In this document: positions 43,947 through 52,552 of the stretch, piece after piece
Layout: every line of letters begins with the position of its first letter
Position numbering within the stretch: the first letter of the stretch is position 1
Assembly (NCBI RefSeq): GCF_900078195.1
Contig: NZ_FJVE01000006.1
Coordinates: 436,501 to 500,500 of the forward strand
Reading direction: 5' to 3'
DNA from: Clostridium sp. Marseille-P299
GTDB lineage: Bacteria > Bacillota > Clostridia > Lachnospirales > Lachnospiraceae
Length of the DNA: 64,000 bases
Made by a program: the position numbers and the translations under genes
The notes under the pieces: model-generated
Told to the model about the DNA's origin: nothing
Databases searched by the model: none
The model's input: only the letters and a program-made list of their open reading frames with translations

Positions 43947-44795
43947 TTATCCTTTGTTCGCCCCCGCCGCTATACCTTGGACTAAGTATTTTTGAAAAAA
44001 CATAAATAAAATAGTGATTGGAACTGCTATTAATACTGCACCACCTGCAAACATTGTAAAATTTGAGTTTTCCTTACCAGAAATCATACTAAAAAGCCCA
44101 ACTGCAAGCGTACGATTCTCGTCACTGGATAAAAGCATATTCGGTAAAATATAATCCATCCATGGCATCATAAACTGTGATACCGCACAATACGTGATAA
44201 TTGGTTTTGAAAGTGGAAGTACGATTTTTGTAAATGTTTTAAAATAGGTACTACCATCAATATAAGCCGCCTCATCAATGTCCTGTGGAATACCATCGAG
44301 ATATCCTTTCACAAGCCACACATTGTATGGAATTGCTCCTGCTGCATAGATAATAACAAGCGCATATGGTTTATCAAGTAATCCAAAATTCCAGAACAAT
44401 GTATAAATTGCAGTCATAGATAAAAAAGTTGGAAACATCGACAATAACAATATAGACATTAACCCAGTTTTTCTACCTTTAAATCGAAATCTTGACATTG
44501 TCCACGCGGTGATCATGATAAGCATTACACTAACTATGGCATTTAAGCTTGCTATTACAAATGAATTCATAAACCATTTTACGTAATTTGTCTCGGCAAA
44601 TAAGCGACGATAGTTATCTATGGTTAATTCTTTCGGAATCAAAGTTGCCGAGGCCAATCCATTCCCCTTATTAAAAGAAGATATAATAATCCAAAATATT
44701 GGAATAATAACGAATAAAGCAACAACGATTAATTCTAGATGTATCAACAACCATACAATCTTCTTTTTTATACCTATCCCACTTTCTCTTTTCAT
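43947..44795 (-). CDS. ABC sugar permease, MalG type
   Basis: 282 residues with six membrane helices and the EAA loop EAAYIDGSTYFKTFTKIVLPLSKP, which contacts the ATPase. The N-terminus KKIVWLLIHLELIVVALFVIIPIFWIIISSF is usual for MalG. The locus has no ATPase gene, so a shared MsmX-type ATPase encoded elsewhere is expected. Located between the MalF-type gene and the binding-protein gene. Confidence 0.93.
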   Translation of the reverse strand: MKRESGIGIKKKIVWLLIHLELIVVALFVIIPIFWIIISSFNKGNGLASATLIPKELTIDNYRRLFAETNYVKWFMNSFVIASLNAIVSVMLIMITAWTMSRFRFKGRKTGLMSILLLSMFPTFLSMTAIYTLFWNFGLLDKPYALVIIYAAGAIPYNVWLVKGYLDGIPQDIDEAAYIDGSTYFKTFTKIVLPLSKPIITYCAVSQFMMPWMDYILPNMLLSSDENRTLAVGLFSMISGKENSNFTMFAGGAVLIAVPITILFMFFQKYLVQGIAAGANKG

Positions 44796-44911
44796 AACAT
44801 CAACCTCCTCTATTCTGGCAGCTATGCCCCTCTATTAACGTCGCTAACCTTATGTAACAGCATAAAAGATTACTTGAAAAACGTTTTTTACTTAAAACAT
44901 TTTTTTGCTTC

Positions 44912-46249
44912 CTACATCTCCTTAAAAGCATTGGTTCTTCTAAAATTCCATATAGAAACGGCTGCAATAAATATAAAAATTAAAATATTCATTACTGCTG
45001 CCATACTGTACAATCTTTGATCCAATGTCAGTTTGTAAATCCATGAAATTAAGATATCTGTATCACCTGCAAACTGTAACTTTGGATTGGTTGGTCCACC
45101 ACTAGTAAGGAAGTAAATAGCACCAAAATTATTAAAATTACCTGCTAGATTCATAACGATTAAAGGAGCAGTTGCACGCATCAATAATGGAAGTTTTACA
45201 TGCGCAAACACTTGATATTTGCTAGCACCATCAATGGAAGCTGCTTCATATAAACTTTCATCCTGATTTGAAAGTACGCCAAGTAACATTACCATAAACG
45301 TCGGGAACCCTAACCAAAGATTAACGCATATAACCGTAATCTTCGCTATAATAGGATCTGTCAAAAAAGGAATACGTTCTTTAATTATCCCGAAATCCAT
45401 TAAAAGTTGATTAATGGGCCCAAATTGTCCATTTAATAAATTCTTAAAAACAAGTAATGATATCATACCTGGAATTGCCCATGGTAATATGTATATGGTT
45501 CGAAAGAAAGCCTTATATTTTACATAGTTACTATTTAAAATAAGCGCTTGAAATAAGCCCATAAAATATGTTGAAAACGTTGCCAATAAAGCCCAAAGTA
45601 TCGTCCAAATTAAAACTCTTAGAAATGTTTTGGTCCAAATCGGTACACTAATTAATTTAATAAAATTAGTCAAACCAACCCAGTCAACCAAATGTGCCGG
45701 TGGTAGATGATTTGTATCATAATTCGTAAAGGATGTTAAAACCGAAAAAATTATAGGCATTAATACAATCAAAGCAATGATGATCGCTGAAGGAGTCAAT
45801 ACGATATAAGGAAATGCTTTCCGCTTACTAGCACTTTTTAAGCTTTTTAAAATCCTTCCCTCGCGTAAAAGTTTTTCTGACTTTACAAGATTTATGGCAT
45901 CATAAATATTAAAAAAATAAACTGCTACAAATACCAATAAAGCCATAAGTGCAATAATTCCATTGATTAATAAAATGGTAGAATGATCCCCTCGTACCCC
46001 CTCAACCGTTCCCATTGTTAGCAAACCCCAAATCCCTTTTGTAAAGAAACCACCATAAAGACGTAATTCAAAATTTTTAATCTGCCCTGCAAAATAGTTG
46101 AACCAATATCCCGTTCCCAATTCGATACCTAACATTAAAACTTGTGTCATGAAAAGCAAAAAGCCTTTCACTCTCTGCTTTCCAATTAAAAATTGACCAC
46201 TGCCCCAAATTAAGATGGAAAGAAAAACAGCTTCGTATTTTTTTCTCAT
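44912..46249 (-). CDS. ABC sugar permease, MalF type
   Basis: 445 residues: longer than the basic permease, with extra N-terminal helices (SILIWGSGQFLIGKQRVKGFLLF) and then the six-helix core with EAA loop YEAASIDGASKYQVFAHVKLPLL. This extended form is usual for Firmicutes MalF. First gene of the locus; SD GGGAGG lies about ten bases before the ATG. The permease pair precedes the binding-protein gene, the reverse of the most common order. Confidence 0.93.
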   Translation of the reverse strand: MRKKYEAVFLSILIWGSGQFLIGKQRVKGFLLFMTQVLMLGIELGTGYWFNYFAGQIKNFELRLYGGFFTKGIWGLLTMGTVEGVRGDHSTILLINGIIALMALLVFVAVYFFNIYDAINLVKSEKLLREGRILKSLKSASKRKAFPYIVLTPSAIIIALIVLMPIIFSVLTSFTNYDTNHLPPAHLVDWVGLTNFIKLISVPIWTKTFLRVLIWTILWALLATFSTYFMGLFQALILNSNYVKYKAFFRTIYILPWAIPGMISLLVFKNLLNGQFGPINQLLMDFGIIKERIPFLTDPIIAKITVICVNLWLGFPTFMVMLLGVLSNQDESLYEAASIDGASKYQVFAHVKLPLLMRATAPLIVMNLAGNFNNFGAIYFLTSGGPTNPKLQFAGDTDILISWIYKLTLDQRLYSMAAVMNILIFIFIAAVSIWNFRRTNAFKEM

Positions 46250-46314
46250 ACTCCTTAAGCCTCCCTGCTCTACAGGTTAATTTCGTTTGCTATGTACTCT
46301 TTGCTATGCTAAAA

Positions 46315-46331
46315 TTGTTATATTCTAACAA
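46315..46331. promoter_or_regulatory. inverted repeat in the malF-lacI intergenic region
   Basis: TTGTTA-TATTC-TAACAA, perfect six-base arms, just upstream of the lacI-family gene's ribosome site (AAAGGAAGTG). A candidate operator. It does not have the CG centre usual for LacI-family operators. Confidence 0.45.
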
Positions 46332-46348
46332 ATAAAGGAAGTGATAAG

Positions 46349-47269
46349 ATGGCAAAACATAAAACCACAATGCGTGATATAGCGAAAGAATGTGGAGTCT
46401 CTGTTGCTACGGTATCTTACGTTTTAAACCATTCCCAAAAAGAAAAAATAAGCCATGATACCCGTTTAAAAGTTATGGAGGCTGCAACGAAGTTGCATTA
46501 TACCCCAAGCAAAAGTTGTAATTCTTGCATGAAGCGACAGAGTAATCTAATTGGTATCATTATTAATTTAAAAGATTCTAATACAGCCGGTAAAAAAATG
46601 TTATTTTATGATTTAGCAGCCGAACTCAGTGACCAAATGCATCTTATCGGTTTTGAATCTATTCTTATGGCCACTAAAGAACTTACAAAGGATGTTAATG
46701 TAATTACGAAGCATCGACCAGATGCACTGTTTATCATTGATGCCGACGTTCGAGCTATTGAACAATTTACGAAGGATTACTATGTTCCAATATTATTTCT
46801 AGATAGTGAAATCAACAATCCTTTGTTTTGTAAAATCTATCCTGATTATTCCGAAATCATAGAATCTTCGAAATTAATGCTTGATACTGAATTTCCTTTT
46901 CTTGTTATGGAAGATGTTTATAACCAACCACTAAGGCGTCAGGTATTAGAATGGTTCCGCCCACCAGATGTCTTTATAAATACTCCGAATTCTAATTTAG
47001 ATCAATTTTTAGCAGAACATCAAAATGGTAAGGGTATTGTCATTGGGGATATACTTGGGATGCAGATAGAACGTCGTTTTCCTAAGGATGATTTAGTAAT
47101 CATCTCTAGTCTTGGTAATACCGGGTTGTTACCACAAGATATTAAAACTCTTTATGTTCGAAATAAAACAAAAGCTGCAATTGCTGCTGAAGTTCTCCAA
47201 AATATGCTTCTGCTAGATTACGAAGCAGAAGATGATAATCGAATCCTATTAAAAAGTGAAAGATTTTAG
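46349..47269 (+). CDS. LacI-family transcriptional regulator of the maltodextrin locus
   Basis: 306 residues, slightly shorter than the usual 330-340. Helix-turn-helix and hinge at 5-60: TMRDIAKECGVSVATVSYVLNHS...KVMEAATKLHYTPS. The effector domain follows (NLIGIIINLKD to NRILLKSERF) with periplasmic-binding-protein fold but weakened sugar-site motifs. Divergent from malF, so it probably controls the transport and amylase genes. Ribosome site AAAGGAAGTGATAAG. Confidence 0.88.
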   Translation: MAKHKTTMRDIAKECGVSVATVSYVLNHSQKEKISHDTRLKVMEAATKLHYTPSKSCNSCMKRQSNLIGIIINLKDSNTAGKKMLFYDLAAELSDQMHLIGFESILMATKELTKDVNVITKHRPDALFIIDADVRAIEQFTKDYYVPILFLDSEINNPLFCKIYPDYSEIIESSKLMLDTEFPFLVMEDVYNQPLRRQVLEWFRPPDVFINTPNSNLDQFLAEHQNGKGIVIGDILGMQIERRFPKDDLVIISSLGNTGLLPQDIKTLYVRNKTKAAIAAEVLQNMLLLDYEAEDDNRILLKSERF

Positions 47270-47631
47270 TCTTTAAAAGATTTATGTAAATACGATTGCA
47301 TGTGATATTAATTTATATTATTTGCGCTTCTTTACTAATAAGCTCTATTGATTCGGGTGTTAGAATGTAATTGCGGTTTTGACACTCGGATCAAATCATT
47401 TTATTTCTTTTTTTCCTGTATTATATTTCCAATATATCACTGGCATTGTATATTGTCAACATATTTATCAAATTTATTCTCATTAATATATTTATTTTTG
47501 TGCACTTTATACAAAGTTTTCACTTAACAAAACTCATGTTAAGTTTTTTAAGTAATAAAAAATGGCTTAAATAAGCCATTTTCTATCCATATAAGTTAAC
47601 TGTTAATTACTTAAACTTTTCAAACACTATA
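47270..47631. other. intergenic stretch without a gene
   Basis: AT-rich. It contains one clear hairpin (separate entry) and no plausible frame. Confidence 0.7.
47556..47583. terminator. bidirectional intrinsic terminator
   Basis: AAAATGGCTTA / TAAGCCATTTT with a two-base loop, an A-run on one side and T-rich on the other. It can end the LacI-family gene and the convergent GNAT gene. Confidence 0.85.
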
Positions 47632-48099
47632 TTATGAAATTTTCATAATCATTTGCAAGCATGGATTATATTCGTCCCATAAAGTCTTAAAACACTCCAC
47701 TGGTCGAAAACCTAATGCCTTATAAAAATTCCTAGTCTTTGCATAATTAATGTCAGGTCTAGATTCATCCAGGGTTTTTACTTGTAAATATTCAATTGAA
47801 TTATTTTTACACCACTCACAACATTGCTTGAATAATAATTTTCCGATGCCTTTTCTATGATACTCTACTTCTACTCCCATAACATAAATCTCAGCAGAAT
47901 ACTGATTGTGCTGTTTTAAAACAATAAATCCTACTGCTATTTCATTTTCATATGCAGCCCACAATAGCATCTCCATGCTTTCCTCAACATATTCTCTTTT
48001 TGATTCCTCAATACCAAACCAATCTGGTAAATGATCTAATATACTACTTACGATTTCTCTTTTTACACTTTTTTCTTTCACTTCTTTATATACCATCAT
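47632..48099 (-). CDS. GNAT family N-acetyltransferase
   Basis: About 155 residues from the ATG reading MMVYKE, placed by GAAAGGAATTAAA; an upstream ATG adds eight residues. The acetyl-CoA loop is visible in MGVEVEYHRKGIGKLLFKQCCEWCKNNSIEYLQVKT, and NFYKALGFRPVE closes the fold. The RKGIGKLL pattern and the AAYENEIAVGFIVLK strand fit small-molecule or antibiotic-like acetyltransferases. Substrate not predictable. Confidence 0.85.
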   Translation of the reverse strand: MMVYKEVKEKSVKREIVSSILDHLPDWFGIEESKREYVEESMEMLLWAAYENEIAVGFIVLKQHNQYSAEIYVMGVEVEYHRKGIGKLLFKQCCEWCKNNSIEYLQVKTLDESRPDINYAKTRNFYKALGFRPVECFKTLWDEYNPCLQMIMKIS

Positions 48100-48170
48100 T
48101 TTAATTCCTTTCTCTTTCATCAAGGTTACAAACTAATTACAACTTTTTCTCTTTCTTCACAGTAATAAAT

Positions 48171-48284
48171 AAATCAAAAACTTTTTTACTTTCTTCAAAG
48201 TTTTAAATAAATCAAAAATTTTTTTACTTTCTTCAAAGTTAGAAACAAATCAAAATCTTCAAAGTTTTAAATAGATAAAAATTT
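48171..48284. repeat. 38-bp tandem repeat
   Basis: Units starting AAATCAAAAA at 48171, 48209 and 48247, exactly 38 bp apart; the third copy is shortened internally. They sit just upstream of the GNAT gene. Confidence 0.9.
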
Positions 48285-48340
48285 TCAACTCAAAAAATAT
48301 AAGACAATAGATAATAATAAATTTTGATGCTCGAAGATAC

Positions 48341-48371
48341 AAAAAAAGCCACAGATTTCTCTGCGGCTACA
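48341..48371 (-). terminator. intrinsic terminator downstream of gpsA
   Basis: AGCCGCAGA / TCTGTGGCT on the minus strand with TTTTTTTG after it. About 340 bases beyond the gpsA stop. Confidence 0.8.
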
Positions 48372-48709
48372 TTCATATCTATCTTGCAGAGTAATAAATC
48401 TAATTTTAAGTACAAAAAACAAAACTGTTATAAACAGTCCATTTTATACTATTAAATTATGATTTATCCCTCTTTCCGTAAATCATCTTACAACTTCAAT
48501 AACTGTAAGATGAAAACGAGCAAAACACATCCTTTTTTATTATTTTATTATCCATTGTCTTACTAAATTAATTGTATCAACTTTCAAACATTTGTCAATT
48601 AGAAATTTGAATTGAGATTATTTTAAATCACTATTACTTATTACTAGTACTAGTACTGTTACTATTAAATAAACCCTTACAAAATTATTGAACTAAAACT
48701 ACCTAATTG

Positions 48710-49666
48710 TTAAAATTCATTCTTTAAGCTACGGCTAAATAAAGTGCTTAAAACTGTCTTTGCATCCTTATTATGATAAAGTACATCATACACTGCTGCA
48801 GAGATTGGTAATTCCACTTTATATTTTTCACTTAAATTCATAAGGGCTTTTACAGTATAATATCCTTCTGCTAAATCCTTATAGGTTTCACCTTTTACAT
48901 ACATCTCACCAAATTTTCTATTATGGCTAAATGCTGAAAATACAGTAGCTTCATAATCACCAAGATGACAAAGTCCATATGCAGAGAGTTCATTTCCTCC
49001 CATTGCTTTAATCAGCCTTGCAACTTCTCTTGTCCCTCTTGACATAAGCGCGCCTTTTAGGGTTGTAAGATTCAAGCCGTCTAACATACCAGCCGCAATA
49101 CCAATAACATTCTTAGCTGCTGCACCGATTTCATTCCCAATTAAATCTTGACCATAGTAAAAACGAATCAATTCACTGGAAAATTCATTTACTAATAATT
49201 CTTTCACATCTTCATTTTCACTATCGATTACCATACAGTTTGGAATTCCTTGATAAAATTCCTGAACATGTCCAGGTCCTAACCAAACAGCAACGGAATT
49301 TGATTCATCCATATTTTCTTTTGCAATCTGAGATAATCTTCTACCTGTTGCTATTTCAATACCTTTCATACACAAAACGACTATTTTATTTTTAAGCTCG
49401 AATGACTTTAATTCATCCATTAAAGCTTGTAAACCTTGAGCATTGATTGAAATAATAATTGCCTCTGCATCATTAACACAAGTAAGCTCTGTCGTAAGTC
49501 GTATTGATTCTGGTAATTCTAATAAATCATTTTTACGTTCTGATAAAAAACGTTGCATATGCTTTGAATTTTCTCTACCATATAAAGAAACGTTGTGATT
49601 TGCTTTATCTAAATACCAGGCGATTAAAGATCCCCAGCGTCCGCATCCAATTACTGCTATATTCAT
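48710..49666 (-). CDS. gpsA: NAD(P)H-dependent glycerol-3-phosphate dehydrogenase
   Basis: 318 residues. Rossmann loop GCGRWGSLIA (8-17), the conserved CMKGIE segment (98-103), LGPGHVQEF, and the catalytic-helix region GNEIGAAAKNVIGIAAGMLDGL with the lysine of AAAKN. The usual GpsA loop reads GAGxWGTALA. Here the third Gly-position pair is kept. Forms glycerol 3-phosphate for phospholipid synthesis. Monocistronic. Confidence 0.93.
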   Translation of the reverse strand: MNIAVIGCGRWGSLIAWYLDKANHNVSLYGRENSKHMQRFLSERKNDLLELPESIRLTTELTCVNDAEAIIISINAQGLQALMDELKSFELKNKIVVLCMKGIEIATGRRLSQIAKENMDESNSVAVWLGPGHVQEFYQGIPNCMVIDSENEDVKELLVNEFSSELIRFYYGQDLIGNEIGAAAKNVIGIAAGMLDGLNLTTLKGALMSRGTREVARLIKAMGGNELSAYGLCHLGDYEATVFSAFSHNRKFGEMYVKGETYKDLAEGYYTVKALMNLSEKYKVELPISAAVYDVLYHNKDAKTVLSTLFSRSLKNEF

Positions 49667-49857
49667 TGTATCTCCTCTTTACTAACAAATTTAACCATAG
49701 ATATTCATCAAATTATTATACAATACATTTTTTATATTTCCAAACGAAATTATATTAAATTTACTATATTGATGACTAGGGTGTCAAAAATTTGCTTAGA
49801 TATACTTAAAAACGCTTATAATCATTTAAGAACCTTCTTATATATATTATATAAATA

Positions 49858-49897
49858 CCCTACAACTAAAACACTAAATTGTATTTTAATTGTAGGG
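49858..49897 (-). terminator. hairpin after the glutaredoxin-like gene
   Basis: CCCTACAAYTAAAA pairs with its inverse over 16 bases with G-U pairs allowed. Loop of about eight. Downstream is AT-rich rather than a clean U-run. Confidence 0.65.
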
Positions 49898-49926
49898 CTG
49901 CTTACTTCATTTTTATTCAATTATCC

Positions 49927-50244
49927 TTAGCAAACACCTTTTCCATCGATAGAACAAGCATTCGCAGGTTTCTTTTCTTGCACTTGATTTACATCAACAA
50001 ACTTAGAATAATCAAATGTTTTCGTACCATCTTCTAAAATAAAAAATGGAATACCTATCTTACCATCTTGAATAACAGGCTTAAACATACTTTCATGATC
50101 ACGATAAGCTAAAAATTCCTTTAAAATTGTAGTTGATTCCGTAATATTACGATAGTTAAGCTCTATACCTTCACATTTCATTAGCTGTTCTTTTGCTGCA
50201 ACGCAATCACCGCAGATTGGTGCACCATACATTGTTATTTTCAT
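49927..50244 (-). CDS. glutaredoxin-like protein
   Basis: 105 residues. Thioredoxin-fold start MKITMYGAPICGDCVAAKEQLM with the active-site CGDC (11-14), and the cis-proline loop IGIPFFILEDGT (about 63-74). The C-terminus carries an extra pair (ACSIDGKGVC), which could form a second disulphide or bind metal. It belongs to the glutaredoxin-related clostridial family that has a CxxC different from classical CPYC. ATG has AAAGGAGTGATCAT upstream. Confidence 0.8.
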   Translation of the reverse strand: MKITMYGAPICGDCVAAKEQLMKCEGIELNYRNITESTTILKEFLAYRDHESMFKPVIQDGKIGIPFFILEDGTKTFDYSKFVDVNQVQEKKPANACSIDGKGVC

Positions 50245-50317
50245 ATGATCACTCCTTTTCCTTTACTATGAACATATCACAACCTATGATTGAATACAAG
50301 AAAAAATGAAAAAATAG

Positions 50318-50353
50318 AAAGATTTGACTCCGTATCTAAATACAAAAATCTTT
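50318..50353 (-). terminator. weak terminator after the GH28 gene
   Basis: AAAGATTT / AAATCTTT stem of eight bases with a 20-base loop and CTATTTTTTC following on the minus strand. Confidence 0.5.
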
Positions 50354-50363
50354 GGCCATCTTA

Positions 50364-51704
50364 TTATCTTTCAATAAGATTAATCTCTTCTCCTTTGCAA
50401 TCCTCTGATTCATACAATTTATTTTTAGAGATATGATATGGATCTTCATAACGAACTCTTCCACTTACGCGAACTCCATCTACACATCTAGCATAAACAG
50501 CTGGTATGCTATGAGGATATACATGCCTTATGGAAGGTTGTTCATCAAAATATCCAGATTCTTGGGTGCCTTGACTACACATTGTAACCTCTAGGTCAGA
50601 AATCGTGATATTTTCAATTCTAGCATCTGCCTCACCTGCTATAAACACACTCGATTCTGCCTTCATATAAATATGGTCAAAGGTAATATTTCTTATTTTA
50701 CCAGGATAGTTTTTTGCTTCATTTCGGTAAGTTGCATTTATGAAAATCGGTTCTCCATTACCCCACCACATGGTTGGGCCTTCTTTACGTACACCATCTG
50801 CATATTTTAGAACGCTTCCTGTAACATGATGAATATGGATGTCTTCAATCGTAGCTCCATCTCTTACCCAAATACCAACACCTCTAGAGCAATCCTTAAT
50901 TACACAATCACTCAGCATAATATTTCTTATATCTCCATGAGTTTCCGTACCAATTTTTAAACCGGAATCTCTTGAATAAAGAATACAATTGTTGATTACT
51001 ACATTTTCACATGCACCGTACTTCTTTGCCATTGGTTTGGTCGCTTTTACAACAATTGCATCATCTCCGGTTTTAACTAGACATCCAGTTATGATAACAT
51101 CTTGGCAGCAATCCGGATCAATTCCGTCGTTGTTTGCCCCACGGATATCATTTAATATTTTAATATCCTTTACTAAAACATGACGGCAACCTGCCATATG
51201 TAAGGTCCAAAAGGCTGCATCCTTGATTGTTATATCTTTTACTGTAAGATTCGTGATATCTTCTAAAAATGTTGTTCTAGGTCGAAATGCCGTTACATTT
51301 AAAGGGCATTCATGGGCCCCATGATCCGCATTGTCATCAAAGAACACCTTATCCCCCTGACCATAAATCGTTCCTTCTCCTGAAATGGTAACATTCTCTT
51401 CATGGCACGCAAAGATAAAACATCCTCCATCCCATCCTGTTGTACGATTGTCATCTTCAAAGAGTTTCGCAAAATCCAAAATATCTTCTTTTTTTAAACT
51501 ACTAATTAAAACTGCACCTGGCATTAAGTGGAGGTCTACATTGCTTTTTAAAATTAAAGTTCCACTAAGAAAATGGCCTGCTGGAACTACAACTTGCCCT
51601 CCATTTACCGTAGCTTCATCAATCGCTTTTTGTATCGATTTCGCATTATTTGTAACACCATCTGCAATTGCACCGAAATCCAATATATTATAAACTTGTC
51701 CCAT
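50364..51704 (-). CDS. glycoside hydrolase family 28 (polygalacturonase-type)
   Basis: 446 residues with parallel beta-helix repeats. Catalytic motifs: NNDGIDPD (191-198), TGDDA (212-216), and an SGLKIGTETHGDIRN stretch (247-261) in place of the usual GHG, followed by GVGIWVRDG. No signal peptide, so it acts inside the cell, probably an exo-type enzyme on imported pectin-derived oligogalacturonides (or a related rhamno/galacturonic substrate). The start overlaps the upstream gene by 17 bases, so both are co-translated. Confidence 0.88.
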   Translation of the reverse strand: MGQVYNILDFGAIADGVTNNAKSIQKAIDEATVNGGQVVVPAGHFLSGTLILKSNVDLHLMPGAVLISSLKKEDILDFAKLFEDDNRTTGWDGGCFIFACHEENVTISGEGTIYGQGDKVFFDDNADHGAHECPLNVTAFRPRTTFLEDITNLTVKDITIKDAAFWTLHMAGCRHVLVKDIKILNDIRGANNDGIDPDCCQDVIITGCLVKTGDDAIVVKATKPMAKKYGACENVVINNCILYSRDSGLKIGTETHGDIRNIMLSDCVIKDCSRGVGIWVRDGATIEDIHIHHVTGSVLKYADGVRKEGPTMWWGNGEPIFINATYRNEAKNYPGKIRNITFDHIYMKAESSVFIAGEADARIENITISDLEVTMCSQGTQESGYFDEQPSIRHVYPHSIPAVYARCVDGVRVSGRVRYEDPYHISKNKLYESEDCKGEEINLIER

Positions 51705-52362
51705 CTATTAAATCCTCTCTTCCCATTGAAAATATTTCATCAATAAATAAAAAGTTGTTCTCTCCTGAAAGCGTATGATCAAAATGACTTTCAGGATCTA
51801 CAGCTAGCCATTCATCTATAACTTTAGACTCTTCCTGCCTATCTTTTTTGATATGAGTTATTATTTTAGGCTCTTCAAAATAAGAAAAGAGAATATTTTC
51901 ATGAAGTGCTATGGATTGATACTGATCACCGTCCAAAAGCCCCTCATCCACAATGGCCTTATGATAATATGTATATGAAAACAACTTTTCTGGAAGTAGA
52001 TAAGCAATTCTACCTCTTCTTACCTTTTTCTTAGTACGCTCCCATTCCTCTATACTTTCTGGAATCGAATGATAATAAATATGGTACATGTAAGCCCACT
52101 CTGCTTTTCCATCCTTTGTCGGCCATAGTTCAAGCGCCTTTGACAATGACGGAAATAATTCAGAAGGTGTAAGTTCATTATCGAGTGCCTCATAGTATAA
52201 AAACAACATATCTTTATACCTATAAAGCGCAACGGTTAAACAACGATTTGATTCAATCGCATTTTTAACAACTTCTCGGTCTGCATTTAGCAGTAACTCG
52301 GTTTCTGCCTTTTTAACAAAGCTTTCTTTTAGGCAACCGCGGTAATGTCTTCTGATAATCAT
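51688..52362 (-). CDS. uncharacterised protein coupled to GH28
   Basis: 224 residues, soluble, no signal peptide. It begins RRHYRGCLKESFVKKAETELLLNADREVVKNAIESNRCLTVALYRYKDMLFLYYEAL and has a middle segment ELWPTKDGKAEWAYMYHIYYHSIP. The alternating strand-helix pattern recalls the small alpha-beta barrel of mutarotase-like proteins, a guess only. Its end overlaps the GH28 start by 17 bases, so it probably acts on the same sugar. ATG has GGAGGAATTCAAT upstream. Confidence 0.65.
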   Translation of the reverse strand: MIIRRHYRGCLKESFVKKAETELLLNADREVVKNAIESNRCLTVALYRYKDMLFLYYEALDNELTPSELFPSLSKALELWPTKDGKAEWAYMYHIYYHSIPESIEEWERTKKKVRRGRIAYLLPEKLFSYTYYHKAIVDEGLLDGDQYQSIALHENILFSYFEEPKIITHIKKDRQEESKVIDEWLAVDPESHFDHTLSGENNFLFIDEIFSMGREDLIDGTSL

Positions 52363-52552
52363 ATTGAATTCCTCCGGTGTGTACTTTTATATCAATATCC
52401 ATTATAAGCTAGATTTTCTTGTACTTCAATGTAGTATTACATATTTTAGAAATGAATAATTATCAGAATCTTCCTTTCACCCTTTATAATTTTTCCTGTA
52501 TTCTATTAAAATAAATATCTTAATATATGTCTAAGATTAATTCCAAGTTATT

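Larger units (their letters stand above)
48100..48709. other. 610-bp intergenic stretch with repeats and terminators
   Basis: No gene supported. Contents: a 38-bp tandem repeat (separate entry), a terminator at 48341-48371, a further hairpin CATCTTACAG / TTGTAAGATG near 48482-48511 and a CTAGTACTAG-type short repeat near 48640. Mixed AT-rich DNA downstream of gpsA. Confidence 0.7.
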
